The position numbers and the translations under genes were made by a program. This document shows, one piece after another, positions 27,046-35,868 of a DNA stretch of 64,000 nucleotides. Under the pieces are notes generated by a model. It worked only from the letters and a program-made list of their open reading frames with translations, made no database searches and had not been told where the DNA came from. Numbering within the stretch: position 1 is the stretch's first letter; every line of letters starts with the position of its first letter. Origin of the DNA: Desulfoluna butyratoxydans (GTDB lineage Bacteria > Desulfobacterota > Desulfobacteria > Desulfobacterales > Desulfolunaceae); NCBI RefSeq assembly GCF_900699765.1, contig NZ_CAADHO010000012.1, positions 120,873-184,872 of the forward strand. Reading direction: 5' to 3'.

Positions 27046-27450
27046 ATGATAATCGCTCTCTGCGTTTGGCAGAATCGGATTGCGCCGGTGTTTGATGTGG
27101 GAACCACCCTGCTCCTTGTGGAGCTGGAGGGGAACCATGTGGTACGCCGGACCATGGAGAGGGTCCCTGAGGATCCGGCGGGAAAGATCCACTGGCTCGT
27201 AACGGCGGGGGTCTCGGAGCTGATCTGCGGGGCTGTCTCCCGACCGATCCGGATGATGCTGGAGGCAGGGGGGATTGTGACCCACGATTTTCTCGCAGGC
27301 GATGCGGACGCCCTGCTCGCAGTGCGCCTTGAAACCGGAACAGTACCCGAGCATTTTCGGATGCCGGGTTGCGGAAGACGGCGACGGAGAAGGGATGGAC
27401 GCGGAAAAGGACAACATCAATGCAAAGGAGGACGCCATGCCTCGAGGTGA
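27046..27450 (+). CDS. Dinitrogenase Fe-Mo cofactor-binding (NifX/orange protein) family protein
   Basis: 134 residues. The first ~105 match the NifX/NafY/ORP fold: MIIALCVWQNRIAPVFDVG, a beta-alpha core, and AGGIVTHDFLAGDADALLA. Relatives bind Mo-containing clusters (the Desulfovibrio orange protein) or FeMo-co intermediates. The C-terminal ~25 residues are Arg/Gly-rich and lie over the start of the next gene, so they may carry no function. ATG 27046 is preceded by AAAGGAGGT. Probably activated by the sigma-54 regulator upstream. Confidence 0.82.
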   Translation: MIIALCVWQNRIAPVFDVGTTLLLVELEGNHVVRRTMERVPEDPAGKIHWLVTAGVSELICGAVSRPIRMMLEAGGIVTHDFLAGDADALLAVRLETGTVPEHFRMPGCGRRRRRRDGRGKGQHQCKGGRHASR

Positions 27451-27676
27451 TGGAACAGGACCCAATGGACAGGGACCGCAAAGCGGCTGGGGAACCGGCC
27501 CGTGCGCACGTAACAATCAGGGAAACCAGCAGGGGGGCCGAGGCGGTGGCCGGGGCGGTCGCGGATTAGGCGGTCGTGGCGGCGGCGGAGGACGATGCCG
27601 AGGGGGGATGGGAGCGGGCTTTGGCCGTAACCCTATGCCCGCACCGCCCAAAGAGACCCCTTCTGACGAGTCTTAA
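27437..27676 (+). CDS. Glycine-rich DUF5320-type small protein
   Basis: 79 residues: MPRGDGTGPNGQGPQSGWGTG followed by a Gly/Arg tract (GGRGGGRGGRG...) with two cysteines. MP-R/-G-DGTGP-x-G-x-GPxTGxGxG is the signature of small proteins (DUF5320) usually coded beside NifX/orange-protein and Mrp/ParA genes. Function unknown; cofactor or cluster association is plausible. Start ATG 27437 has AAAGGAGGACGCC and overlaps the previous gene by 14 bp, so the two are coupled. Confidence 0.78.
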   Translation: MPRGDGTGPNGQGPQSGWGTGPCARNNQGNQQGGRGGGRGGRGLGGRGGGGGRCRGGMGAGFGRNPMPAPPKETPSDES

Positions 27677-27822
27677 GCAAGGGGCCCGTCGGGCACTTAT
27701 TGCCCGGGGGGCTGTGAAATCGGCGAATAAGACGGCCTGATGCAATGGTGTGTTCAAGAGTGTCGGGCCGTAAGGGCCGGTCTTGCCGGTAAAGAGAATC
27801 TACACCCGCGGGTTTCAAGAGA

Positions 27823-27862
27823 CGGGAACGAGCTTTTCACAAAGGTCGTTCCCGCTTTTTTT
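27823..27862 (+). terminator. Intrinsic terminator after the NifX-DUF5320 operon
   Basis: CGGGAACGA (27823-27831) pairs with TCGTTCCCG (27846-27854), followed by CT7. It overlaps the last codon of the convergent kinase gene, so the two transcription units end tail to tail. Confidence 0.85.
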
Positions 27863-30242
27863 ATCGGGAGAGCTCCCTGGGGCTTTCTTCGAATGGGTCC
27901 TCACTCTCCTCAATAGAGAGGCCTGCTGGAAATTTTACCAGGATTCTTGTGCCCGCCCCCTCACGGGAGTGGAGGGTCAGGGTCCCGCTGAGAAGGTTGA
28001 CCCGCTCTTCCATGCTTTTAAGGCCCATTCGTTTTTCTTTCAGGGCAGACACCATCCTTACTTCGGGGTCAAAGCCCTGACCGTTGTCTTCGATGCGGAG
28101 GATGATGTCCGGGTGGGAACAGAGCAGACGCACCTTGATGATGCTGGCCTCTGCATGCTTGGAGGCATTGTTCAGGGCCTCCTGGATGATTCGGAACAGG
28201 TTGATCTTGGTGTCGGTATCAAGCTTGATTCTCTCAAGGCCTGCGGTATAGAGATCCACTGCAATGCCCGTCTTTCCACTGAACTCGACGCAGTACTGGT
28301 CGATGGTTTTCACAAGGCCGATGTCAGTCAGGCCAGGTGGCCGCAGATCATAGACAAGGTCCCGTATGGAAGCAATGGTATTCTTCAGGATTTCAGAGAA
28401 CTTTTTATTGCGTTTTCTCACATCCCAGGGGATGTCCTTGTGATTTTCAAAGAGGGTGTCGCTTCGGATGATAAGGGACGCCAGGTCCTGGGCCACATTG
28501 TCGTGGAGGTCCCGCGCGATGCGCCGTCGTTCGTTTTCCTGGGCTTTGATGAGCTCTTGGGTCAGCAAATGGATCTGCTCGTGGGCCAACTTTAAACCGG
28601 TGATGTCCCTGGAATACAGTGCCAGTCGATCCACTTTTTTTTCGGAGTTGAACACAGGGTAGATGGTGTTCTGGTAGTACAGCCCGTTTAACTGGCTCTC
28701 GAAAAGAGCCGGTTCCCCTGTCGTGAGTACCCCTTTGAGATGGGTGGTGGTTGTGTCAACCATGGCTTCAGGGAAAAAGTCAGCGATTCGGGCCCCTTTC
28801 AGCGTGATTTGATTTTGTTTCATAAATGCGGAAAAAGCCTTGTTGACGGAGATGATGGTGCCGTCGGACTGGATAAGCAAGGCCAGGTCGCTGGTGGCGT
28901 TGAGCAGGGCCCGCGCGATCTCTTCACTCTCCCTCAGTGCCACCTGGGCCATGGTCCGATCTCGGAACAGTTCATCAATGTCCGACTTGATTAAGGCGAT
29001 GGCATCATAGACCGTTTTAAAAGGATGCTCATCATCCTTGGGCTCAGTTAATTCTTTACCGCCTTCGACTTCCCAGTTGATGTTGCCTAAAAAACCGTTG
29101 AGTTCATCGGCATAGTGTTTGACCGCGTTTTTTCGGCCCACTTTTTTCGTAAAAAGACCGGATGTTGCGAAAGACTTATTTTCTTTATGTTGCTGGATTG
29201 TTTCCATTGCCTCATTGAAGCTATCGGCAAACACAAAAGAAAATGGACTGTTGTAAACTGCGACACTTAATCCTGCCCGCAAAAGCCGGTTTGCACCATA
29301 AACAATCACTTGACATATCTCTGGGTATTTCTCAATCCACTCGGCAAACAAGCGAGAGTGTTTTTTCCTTGCCTTCAGGGATGACCCCTTGAGTTCTTTG
29401 ATGTCATTTACAAGGTAATAAGGGTGCCCAGAGAGTCCGCAGCTTTTGAATATTTTTTCCTGCAGCTCGTATACAGGCAACACATATTCAGCGCTGAGAT
29501 ATCCTTTGGAAATTTTATGAATTATGTTGTCGTTAATCAGTTCGTACTGAACAGAGTAGTCTGGAAATGAAGCTTGCCAAGTCTTTCGAGTAAAGCGTTT
29601 GAGTGGAATAAATTCTTCTTTTGCTTTTTGAAAGAATGGTAAAGTGGATTGAATTAAACGATTTATCTTCCGGCCATAAGGCTTTTTATCTTGGGTTTCA
29701 GTTAACGGAATATCCTCGACGGCATTTTTTTTAACATTTGCCGTGCCATGAAAAGCTTGTGCTCTCCATGCTGCTTGCTTTACAGCAGCGGAATAGTTTT
29801 TTTCAACAGTAAGGCCGAATTTAATGATTCTAAACTGCCGCGTAAGGTTGGCTGCAAGCATCATTATGGGGGATGGAGAGCATAGTACAAAGGTTTTGAG
29901 TTGTCTGAGGTTGTTTAAATAATTGATATAATATTTTCTGGCCTCTTTTGTCACTCCGGTGACGCCTGTAAAGTCACCAATATAAAATAGCTCTTTTTCT
30001 TTGGGCAAATAAGCGTGAATAATACTTTTGGTAAAGTCCGTCGATTCTGCAACGACGTCGAGGGTCGAGAAGCCGTTTATTTTGACGAATAAAATACAAT
30101 CCCCAATGATTTTCAAAGAGAATAAATAACTTTCTCCGAAAATAAGGTCGGTCCATTCAGGGCAGGTATATGTTGTCAGCCCGGTGTGTGGGCAAATGGA
30201 CTCTGTTAATTGGTACGCTTTATTTTTTTGCTTTTCAAGCAT
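27861..30242 (-). CDS. Orphan histidine kinase with duplicated N-terminal sensor module, PAS and NarL-type kinase core
   Basis: 793 residues, no clear membrane helices. Residues ~1-390 are unrecognised and seem to hold two copies of one ~130-residue module: both run from a short beta stretch through FYIGDFTGV / YYLVNDIKEL to a helical part (KEARKYYINYLNNL / LKARKKHSRLFAEW). A PAS domain follows (about 430-545), then HisKA_3 (ENERRRIARDLHDNVAQDLASL, catalytic His in DLHD) and HATPase (ALNNASKHA, EDNGQGFDPE). The part coding for ~1-400 (29030-30242) is AT-rich, the kinase part GC-rich, suggesting a chimera. No response regulator is adjacent. The 27861 stop overlaps a terminator. Confidence 0.8.
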   Translation of the reverse strand: MLEKQKNKAYQLTESICPHTGLTTYTCPEWTDLIFGESYLFSLKIIGDCILFVKINGFSTLDVVAESTDFTKSIIHAYLPKEKELFYIGDFTGVTGVTKEARKYYINYLNNLRQLKTFVLCSPSPIMMLAANLTRQFRIIKFGLTVEKNYSAAVKQAAWRAQAFHGTANVKKNAVEDIPLTETQDKKPYGRKINRLIQSTLPFFQKAKEEFIPLKRFTRKTWQASFPDYSVQYELINDNIIHKISKGYLSAEYVLPVYELQEKIFKSCGLSGHPYYLVNDIKELKGSSLKARKKHSRLFAEWIEKYPEICQVIVYGANRLLRAGLSVAVYNSPFSFVFADSFNEAMETIQQHKENKSFATSGLFTKKVGRKNAVKHYADELNGFLGNINWEVEGGKELTEPKDDEHPFKTVYDAIALIKSDIDELFRDRTMAQVALRESEEIARALLNATSDLALLIQSDGTIISVNKAFSAFMKQNQITLKGARIADFFPEAMVDTTTTHLKGVLTTGEPALFESQLNGLYYQNTIYPVFNSEKKVDRLALYSRDITGLKLAHEQIHLLTQELIKAQENERRRIARDLHDNVAQDLASLIIRSDTLFENHKDIPWDVRKRNKKFSEILKNTIASIRDLVYDLRPPGLTDIGLVKTIDQYCVEFSGKTGIAVDLYTAGLERIKLDTDTKINLFRIIQEALNNASKHAEASIIKVRLLCSHPDIILRIEDNGQGFDPEVRMVSALKEKRMGLKSMEERVNLLSGTLTLHSREGAGTRILVKFPAGLSIEESEDPFEESPRELSR

Positions 30243-30711
30243 GGCTTATCGTGACCGTTCATTGGGTTCAAAAAAGTCGTGGAAGATATCGTGAAAATCA
30301 ACTTCGAAATGATTATCTTACCATAGGCATATAAAAAAAACATTCTTGAGTGAAGTAGTACATTGTCGTTTTTTGTGACTCAGTTGATGTGTGTTCCAGA
30401 TTTGATGTTGTATCGGTATTACTCAAGAATTTAAAGTGGAATGAGATTTAATATTATCTTCTGTTACAGGTCAGTAAATTTTATATTTATGAGCCTTTGT
30501 TCATCCCGTCAAGTATTTCTTGCTTGATAGACTTCTTATGAACAATGCCGATAAACATAAATTTCCCATTTATTATACTGATAATGTCCGAGTATCGGGT
30601 GTCCCAGTGGTGGAAAAATTCAATGCAAGAGATTAGATGAATTATTTTTTATTCTCCTGCAAAGACATTACAATGCCTTTGCAGGAGGTGGGTGGTGTTG
30701 GTTCTCTATGG
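30243..30711. other. AT-rich intergenic region, 469 bp
   Basis: No gene visible. An 11-bp hairpin, CTCCTGCAAAG (30654-30664) with CTTTGCAGGAG (30677-30687), lies 25 bp past the stop of the enolase/hydrolase gene. It has no T tract on the minus strand but could mark the 3' end of that mRNA. The rest presumably holds the promoter of the kinase gene; I cannot assign boxes. Confidence 0.5.
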
Positions 30712-32754
30712 TTAAAGTTTGTTGAGAAATTCATCGATAAATTGAGCTACCTGTTGAGGCTTTTCAAATTGTAATGCATGAGCCGTATCGATGAATTTGA
30801 GTGTGTTGCTTGTGTTGGTATCAAACTGATTGCCTATGACAGAAATGATTTTTTTGTTGTCTACAATTCGATCATGATTTGCGAGTATGGCAATGGTTGG
30901 GCATGTGTTATCTTGAATTGCTGAAATTGCAAGGTTCTGAATTTCATCCATAATATTGGCTGATTTGAGTGTTATTTTTGTCGTTTTGAGTGTGTCACCC
31001 TCAATATAATCAAGCCACGACTCATTCATGGTGAAGTCCGCAGGCTCCATAGGGATGGGAAGCCACGCATGATTTCGATCTGGTGTGAGGTCAAATTCTG
31101 AAATCATGTCCATCATCACATTTTCAGAAATGGTAATCACCGAACGGAACCGCTCGTTCCAGAAGAATCCAGGTGTCATAAGAATCAGGCTGTCCGTTTT
31201 TTTTGCAAGCTTTGCGGCGGCTATGGTTGCGTATTGTGCACCCTGGCACCACCCGGCAAGGTGGACGCGGTCAAAGTGCGCCTGAAGGAAGGTCACGTGC
31301 TGAACCACATCGTCAATGACCTGGTGGATGGTTCCCAAGTCACCACGGTTCGGATTGAGGCCGCACCCCCTCCGGTCAGCAGCCATGATCGTGATGTTGT
31401 CGCGGCGATTTCGTAACGCCTCGGCCAAAGGAGCCTGCCAGCCCGAGTGACTCATCCCACCGTGGAGGATAAGAATGACGTCTTTCCCCCTGTCCTCTCC
31501 CCAGATTCGGTAATGAATAGGGTACCCGTCGGGCATGGTTAGGGTTTCGATGCGGGGGGCACCGTCATTGATCGTTTTAGGCATTCTTCCTTTGACGCCC
31601 AGGCCCTTGTTCCATGCATCCGGTGGGACGCATTCCAAGCCCCGGACAGTCTTCAGAAAGTAGGGCCGTCGCAGGTTGAGGTTGCCTTTCCGGTTGAATG
31701 TCAGGGTGGGGAAAGCAGGCTCACGGTCCATCAGGTAGTCTCCGAAGGCTCCCTCGTGTGCAAGGAGGGACTTTCCGGCCATAGAGGCCGCAACCAGGCC
31801 ACATCGGGTGAGGGTTGAGGTTTCCCCCACGTGACATCCGATAATGATCTTCCACCCCATGGATTGCAAGCTGTTTATGAGAGCTTTGGTCCTCAGCAAC
31901 CCGCCAACACGCGATATTTTGATGTTGGCGATAAATTGTCCGGGAAGGTCGCGATAGCTTTCTAAGTCTCTCATCGTGCAGAGGCTTTCATCCAGAATGA
32001 CAGGGAGTCCCGTCTCTACAGAAAACTGGCTTAGCATCTTTGGCTTTTTCGCCTTTAAAGGTTCTTCAACGGCGAAAAAATCGCCCTTGAGTTGGTTTAT
32101 GTAGGTGACGGCTCCGGCCAGGTCCTCCGCCCAAAGGTTGTTTGCGTCCAGTCGTATCCTGAGACCCTCGGCCTGGTGATCCTTTGCCAGTGTCTCTAAA
32201 ATAGTCAGTTTTTCCTGGTCTTTTTCCATTTCGCCGCAAAGCTTTACCTTGAAGTCAGTCATTCCCTTGGTGAGGTAGAGATCGATCTGGCCTTTAAATT
32301 TCCATGGCTTTTCGTTGCCAAGCACAGCAGAGTACCGGGTGGACAGTTCGGGTTCGGCAAGGCCTAAGAGCTTCTCCACCGACTGGGAACGTTCCTGTGC
32401 AAAAAGGTCGAGGAGTGCGGTTTCCACAGCGCACCAGGCCGATGGGTAGGTATCAATGGGAGCATTGTTGTTATCTACCCACCGGGTGATATCTTCAATA
32501 TTGCGAATAGATGGAGCATCGTCTGCGAATTTTTGGGTGACCCATGCCAGGCTCGTTTCCAGATCGTCTCCCGCAACGTAAGAGCGGGGACAACCTTCGC
32601 CGTACCCTGTGAGTTCCCCTCTGCGAGCTTGTACCCATATGCTTTCGCCGTTTTTTCGCGATGCACTGGCGTGGCGAACTGTTGTTTTTAATGGGATTTT
32701 AAGGGCTGTTGATTGGATTTGAATAATTTCTGATTGGAATTTTGAGTACATCAT
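30712..32754 (-). CDS. Enolase-superfamily (muconate cycloisomerase/dipeptide epimerase-like) fused to alpha/beta hydrolase
   Basis: 680 residues in two enzymes. Residues ~10-380: enolase superfamily, MLE subgroup, with TDFKVKL (Lys base), metal ligands in LRIRLDANN, VEEPL and DESL, and NIKISRVGG (second Lys). Residues ~400-680: alpha/beta hydrolase with oxyanion motif HGGMSHSGW, nucleophile elbow GWCQGA with Cys in place of Ser, acid ANHDRIVD and base TAHALQ. A Cys nucleophile occurs in dienelactone hydrolases. The fusion suggests two steps on one substrate, perhaps racemisation or cycloisomerisation then hydrolysis or acyl transfer (inference). ATG 32754 has AAGGAACAA upstream. The next gene upstream is the acyltransferase-like one. 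Confidence 0.78.
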   Translation of the reverse strand: MMYSKFQSEIIQIQSTALKIPLKTTVRHASASRKNGESIWVQARRGELTGYGEGCPRSYVAGDDLETSLAWVTQKFADDAPSIRNIEDITRWVDNNNAPIDTYPSAWCAVETALLDLFAQERSQSVEKLLGLAEPELSTRYSAVLGNEKPWKFKGQIDLYLTKGMTDFKVKLCGEMEKDQEKLTILETLAKDHQAEGLRIRLDANNLWAEDLAGAVTYINQLKGDFFAVEEPLKAKKPKMLSQFSVETGLPVILDESLCTMRDLESYRDLPGQFIANIKISRVGGLLRTKALINSLQSMGWKIIIGCHVGETSTLTRCGLVAASMAGKSLLAHEGAFGDYLMDREPAFPTLTFNRKGNLNLRRPYFLKTVRGLECVPPDAWNKGLGVKGRMPKTINDGAPRIETLTMPDGYPIHYRIWGEDRGKDVILILHGGMSHSGWQAPLAEALRNRRDNITIMAADRRGCGLNPNRGDLGTIHQVIDDVVQHVTFLQAHFDRVHLAGWCQGAQYATIAAAKLAKKTDSLILMTPGFFWNERFRSVITISENVMMDMISEFDLTPDRNHAWLPIPMEPADFTMNESWLDYIEGDTLKTTKITLKSANIMDEIQNLAISAIQDNTCPTIAILANHDRIVDNKKIISVIGNQFDTNTSNTLKFIDTAHALQFEKPQQVAQFIDEFLNKL

Positions 32755-32950
32755 TTGTTCCTTGTCCTATTTGATTCTATAGACATTAAAGCTTCATGCG
32801 GACTATTTAGCCAAAGCGAAAACTACGATATTATCAGTGAACTCGTACTGCAATGAGTTTGATTCGAATTCGTTAAATCGCTTGATTATGTTACTCTTTA
32901 ACTGCTTTCTATGTCTCAAATAAAAAGCATATTGATCTTGGACTTAGTCT

Positions 32951-34990
32951 TTAGTGTGACTTGTGAGATAAAGGTGCTGTGTCGGCGACGTGTTGCATGA
33001 AATCATCAAAAAAACGGTTGTTTAGTACCCAGAAGTGGTATCGTTTCTGATAGTTGAATCCAGTCCGATCGACCCAGTCTAACGGATGAATAAGCACAGG
33101 TGTTCGGTGTGTCTTGTAGTTTTTTATAAGTATATTTAGTGTGTTGGTGAGAGTTTGTTTGTCAAGTATGTCTGGTCTGATAATGCAGACCTTGATACAG
33201 TTGGTAAGTTCCGACATGTTAAGAGCTATATCGGATGTATTTACTATGAGTATGGCTGCTGTTACGTTTTTGTGTCGAATGGCCCATATTTGCCGGTTTC
33301 TGTTTAACCCTGCATGGCTGTATCGTTCTCTTAGGACTTCAAAAGAGGCTTGCCTTTGAAAAAGATCTAATGCTTCAATCAACATACCTTTAGATGTCTG
33401 ATTGTAGTACGCCTCCAGCTCAGTGAGGTCTTTCTCAGTTGCTTCATTTAGTTTCCATTCGTCTGGGAATTTTGTATCATCATTACTCTCACTTTTAAAA
33501 TAGACATATGCAAATAAGTCTGAGGAACAGATTTTGGGGTCGTTTTTTTTCTTTCTAAAGCCATCGAAAAAAAAGTTAGGAAAATGATTCTCCGGCCTAA
33601 AATAGCATATTAGGTATTTAAAGCATTCCGGCTGGATATATTGCGATGCAATAATGTAGTTTCCAATTTGGTTAAGAACACCAAGTCCAACTCTTATAGA
33701 TGCACCTTTTAGGGCTGCGTGGTGATGAACGAGCCAAGCCCCTTCTGAATATCTGAGCATTGAAATATGTCCCATTGTTCTTCCATTTTCTTGATACGCT
33801 ACATGACAAGTGACATTTGATGGTGTCGAGTAGATTGTTTCATAGGTTTTTTTGATATTTTTCTTGTTTTCAAGGAATAGTCTGTATTTATTTTTGTAAA
33901 TAAAGCCTGTTTCAAAAAAAAAACGCCATAAATCATCTTCCTCTAATGGGTAACATATACGAATGTCTTTGTTTTCGGCCTTGTGTACCATGGTCTGGAG
34001 TTTTCTATGGTTTTCAGGTGACATCTCCAGAAATGAGATGTGACATTTTTCTTCTTTTTTAGCTTTGTATTTTTGAGTGCAGCATTTTGTTACTTGAGCA
34101 GTTAATGGTAATCTATAAAGGTCGCCAAGTGTAATTGCAGCATCCTCCAGTAACATTCCAGGAATAAGGGGAGGGGTTTCTTGGTGAAGTGTAAGGTGCA
34201 TATCTACTGCCGAGAGCGAATCAATAACAGCTGTACACACGGTTTCTGTCAAGGGGTGAGAGAATACAAAGTCAGGAGCAGGAATCATTTCGAATGACTT
34301 TTTTCCAAAACATTGACCAGTGTGAGGATCAGGTATCGATTTTGCTGGCTTTAAGTTTATAATGACGCTCTCTCCGTGGTATTCCTTTTTGAGAAATCTT
34401 GCTTCGGTTTGAAAAAGGGGGATCTTTTTTTTGCAAAACGTGAGGTTCAGGGGCTCTTCGGGGATGATCCCACTGAGATAATGGGCACTCAAGGGAGAGA
34501 GTGTGATTTCGATGGTATCGGGCTCAAGGGACGTCAGGCTCCCTTTGAATTTGATTCCCCTTTGCAGGAAGTGAACCCGGATGTCTCTGTATGAGCACTG
34601 AACCCGTTGTCCTGTTTTTGGCAAAACGATGCTCAGCCCTGTTGAGCTTGAAGCTCGCAGAAGGGGAATCGCGTGAATTTCGCCGTTTCCGTCAGGGATA
34701 ATTAGACCGGTAAGGTGCTCCGGGAAAACCCCTTGGGGGAGGGGTTGCAGGGGCTTGAAGGTTGGGTAATCGCTTAACACGGGCATGGGGTATGCCTCGA
34801 TGCGGAATGATGCATCATTATATGGCTCTGTAAACACAAGGGTTACGCTTTCTTCTTTGAAGTTGATGTGGTTGAGAGCGTTGATCAGATGCTTTTTGCT
34901 TACCTCCTTTCCTTTCAGCAGTTTCGTTGATTTTTGGTTGACGTTGCGTGACGGCAAGTTGAGGGTCAATACTGCTTGCGATGCGGTCAT
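32951..34990 (-). CDS. Large protein with C-terminal acyltransferase-like (GNAT) region
   Basis: 679 residues. I choose ATG 34990, which has AAAGGAG eight bases ahead, over the longer frame from 35146. The N-terminal ~300 residues are beta-rich and might contain PilZ-like modules (weak). The C-terminal ~330 residues (HVAYQENGRTMGHISMLRY...HHHAALKGASIRVGLGVLNQIGNYI) look like an N-acyltransferase fold, but I cannot name a family. No signal peptide or membrane helices. AT-rich, especially 32951-34300, unlike core genes. It lies 196 bp upstream of, and co-oriented with, the enolase/hydrolase gene; together they could make or process an N-acyl compound (inference). Confidence 0.6.
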   Translation of the reverse strand: MTASQAVLTLNLPSRNVNQKSTKLLKGKEVSKKHLINALNHINFKEESVTLVFTEPYNDASFRIEAYPMPVLSDYPTFKPLQPLPQGVFPEHLTGLIIPDGNGEIHAIPLLRASSSTGLSIVLPKTGQRVQCSYRDIRVHFLQRGIKFKGSLTSLEPDTIEITLSPLSAHYLSGIIPEEPLNLTFCKKKIPLFQTEARFLKKEYHGESVIINLKPAKSIPDPHTGQCFGKKSFEMIPAPDFVFSHPLTETVCTAVIDSLSAVDMHLTLHQETPPLIPGMLLEDAAITLGDLYRLPLTAQVTKCCTQKYKAKKEEKCHISFLEMSPENHRKLQTMVHKAENKDIRICYPLEEDDLWRFFFETGFIYKNKYRLFLENKKNIKKTYETIYSTPSNVTCHVAYQENGRTMGHISMLRYSEGAWLVHHHAALKGASIRVGLGVLNQIGNYIIASQYIQPECFKYLICYFRPENHFPNFFFDGFRKKKNDPKICSSDLFAYVYFKSESNDDTKFPDEWKLNEATEKDLTELEAYYNQTSKGMLIEALDLFQRQASFEVLRERYSHAGLNRNRQIWAIRHKNVTAAILIVNTSDIALNMSELTNCIKVCIIRPDILDKQTLTNTLNILIKNYKTHRTPVLIHPLDWVDRTGFNYQKRYHFWVLNNRFFDDFMQHVADTAPLSHKSH

Positions 34991-35868
34991 GGTACGTTCT
35001 CCTTTGTCATGGATAGACCCCAACGCGGTGCACGCATGGGTTTCGGATTGAATTCGGATTGTAAAACACCCCGTAAACAGGTCAGCCGGTAATGCAATGC
35101 CTTGTATTGCCGTTGTCGCAATTCCATCTGTCTCTTTACGCCGCACATGTGGTGACGTTGGGAGGGGAAGCTTTCACTGCTCCATGCTTCGGTAGAGTTT
35201 TCAGGTCCGTACGTGTTCACCACGCTGGGATTAATTAAAAAAAAGGTTTTGTTTCTATCTCGAAGGAATCCTTCGAAAAATCGTAATCGGATTAGGCGTG
35301 AAACGTTGGATGAGGAGCTTTCTGCTGCCTTGGGCGATGATGATGTTCGGCGGTCAGGACAGTGGGAGGAAAACACTGAGTTGTATCGTGACAAGCGTTT
35401 GTGTCTCTTGCCACGGATCGTTGTGTCGATGTGGCGAGATGGAAATAGCATTTGCCCGGCACACTTGTTCTTTCCCATAACACATAGCTCATGGGCACGG
35501 TGATAGCCCCTGAGCCTGCATGCGCAGCCCTGCCGTCGCAGGTGGCTCACCTGGCCCCTGCGGCATCGGTTTTTTTTCATTTGGTTTGGTTTTATTCCCT
35601 GATAGTGAGGGCGAGCTTTCCTTCTGCCGGGGTTCGGGGCATCACCGGTAAACCTCTATCCGGTGGCCAGCGACCCCTAAAGCGCCTCTGTATATGGCTA
35701 TATACAGTAAAACTAGAAAAGTAAATCTTTGACGTAACTTCAAGGGCATCTCGGGTTGGAAGGGGCAAGGTGCCGGGGCGGGCTTCTGCTTTTCCAGTTG
35801 TTGCATTTTTGATGGCAGTGATTTAGAATTATTCAACTTTTCCTTCGCCTTCGAGAAAGGACCCGCCC
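34991..35868. other. 878-bp gene-free region between divergent genes
   Basis: Open frames here (for example 34987-35580 minus) have no family features and poor composition. Visible: a GC-rich block at 35505-35560 that can fold (CAGGTG-GCT-CACCTG inside a longer GCAGG...CCTGC arm) and ends in T8 at 35569-35576, resembling the terminator of a small plus-strand RNA; and a perfect palindrome CTGTATAT-N4-ATATACAG at 35688-35707, a possible operator for the flavin oxidoreductase operon. Nothing more can be supported. Confidence 0.4.

Noticed and set aside
34987..35580. 197-residue minus-strand frame as a gene
   Set aside because: Arg/Ser/Cys-rich, no family features, overlaps the well-supported start and ribosome site at 34990.
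35688..35707. CTGTATAT-N4-ATATACAG as a LexA (SOS) box
   Set aside because: The Escherichia-type box is CTG-N10-CAG; here the spacing is CTG-N14-CAG, and the downstream genes have no SOS link. Kept only as a generic palindrome.
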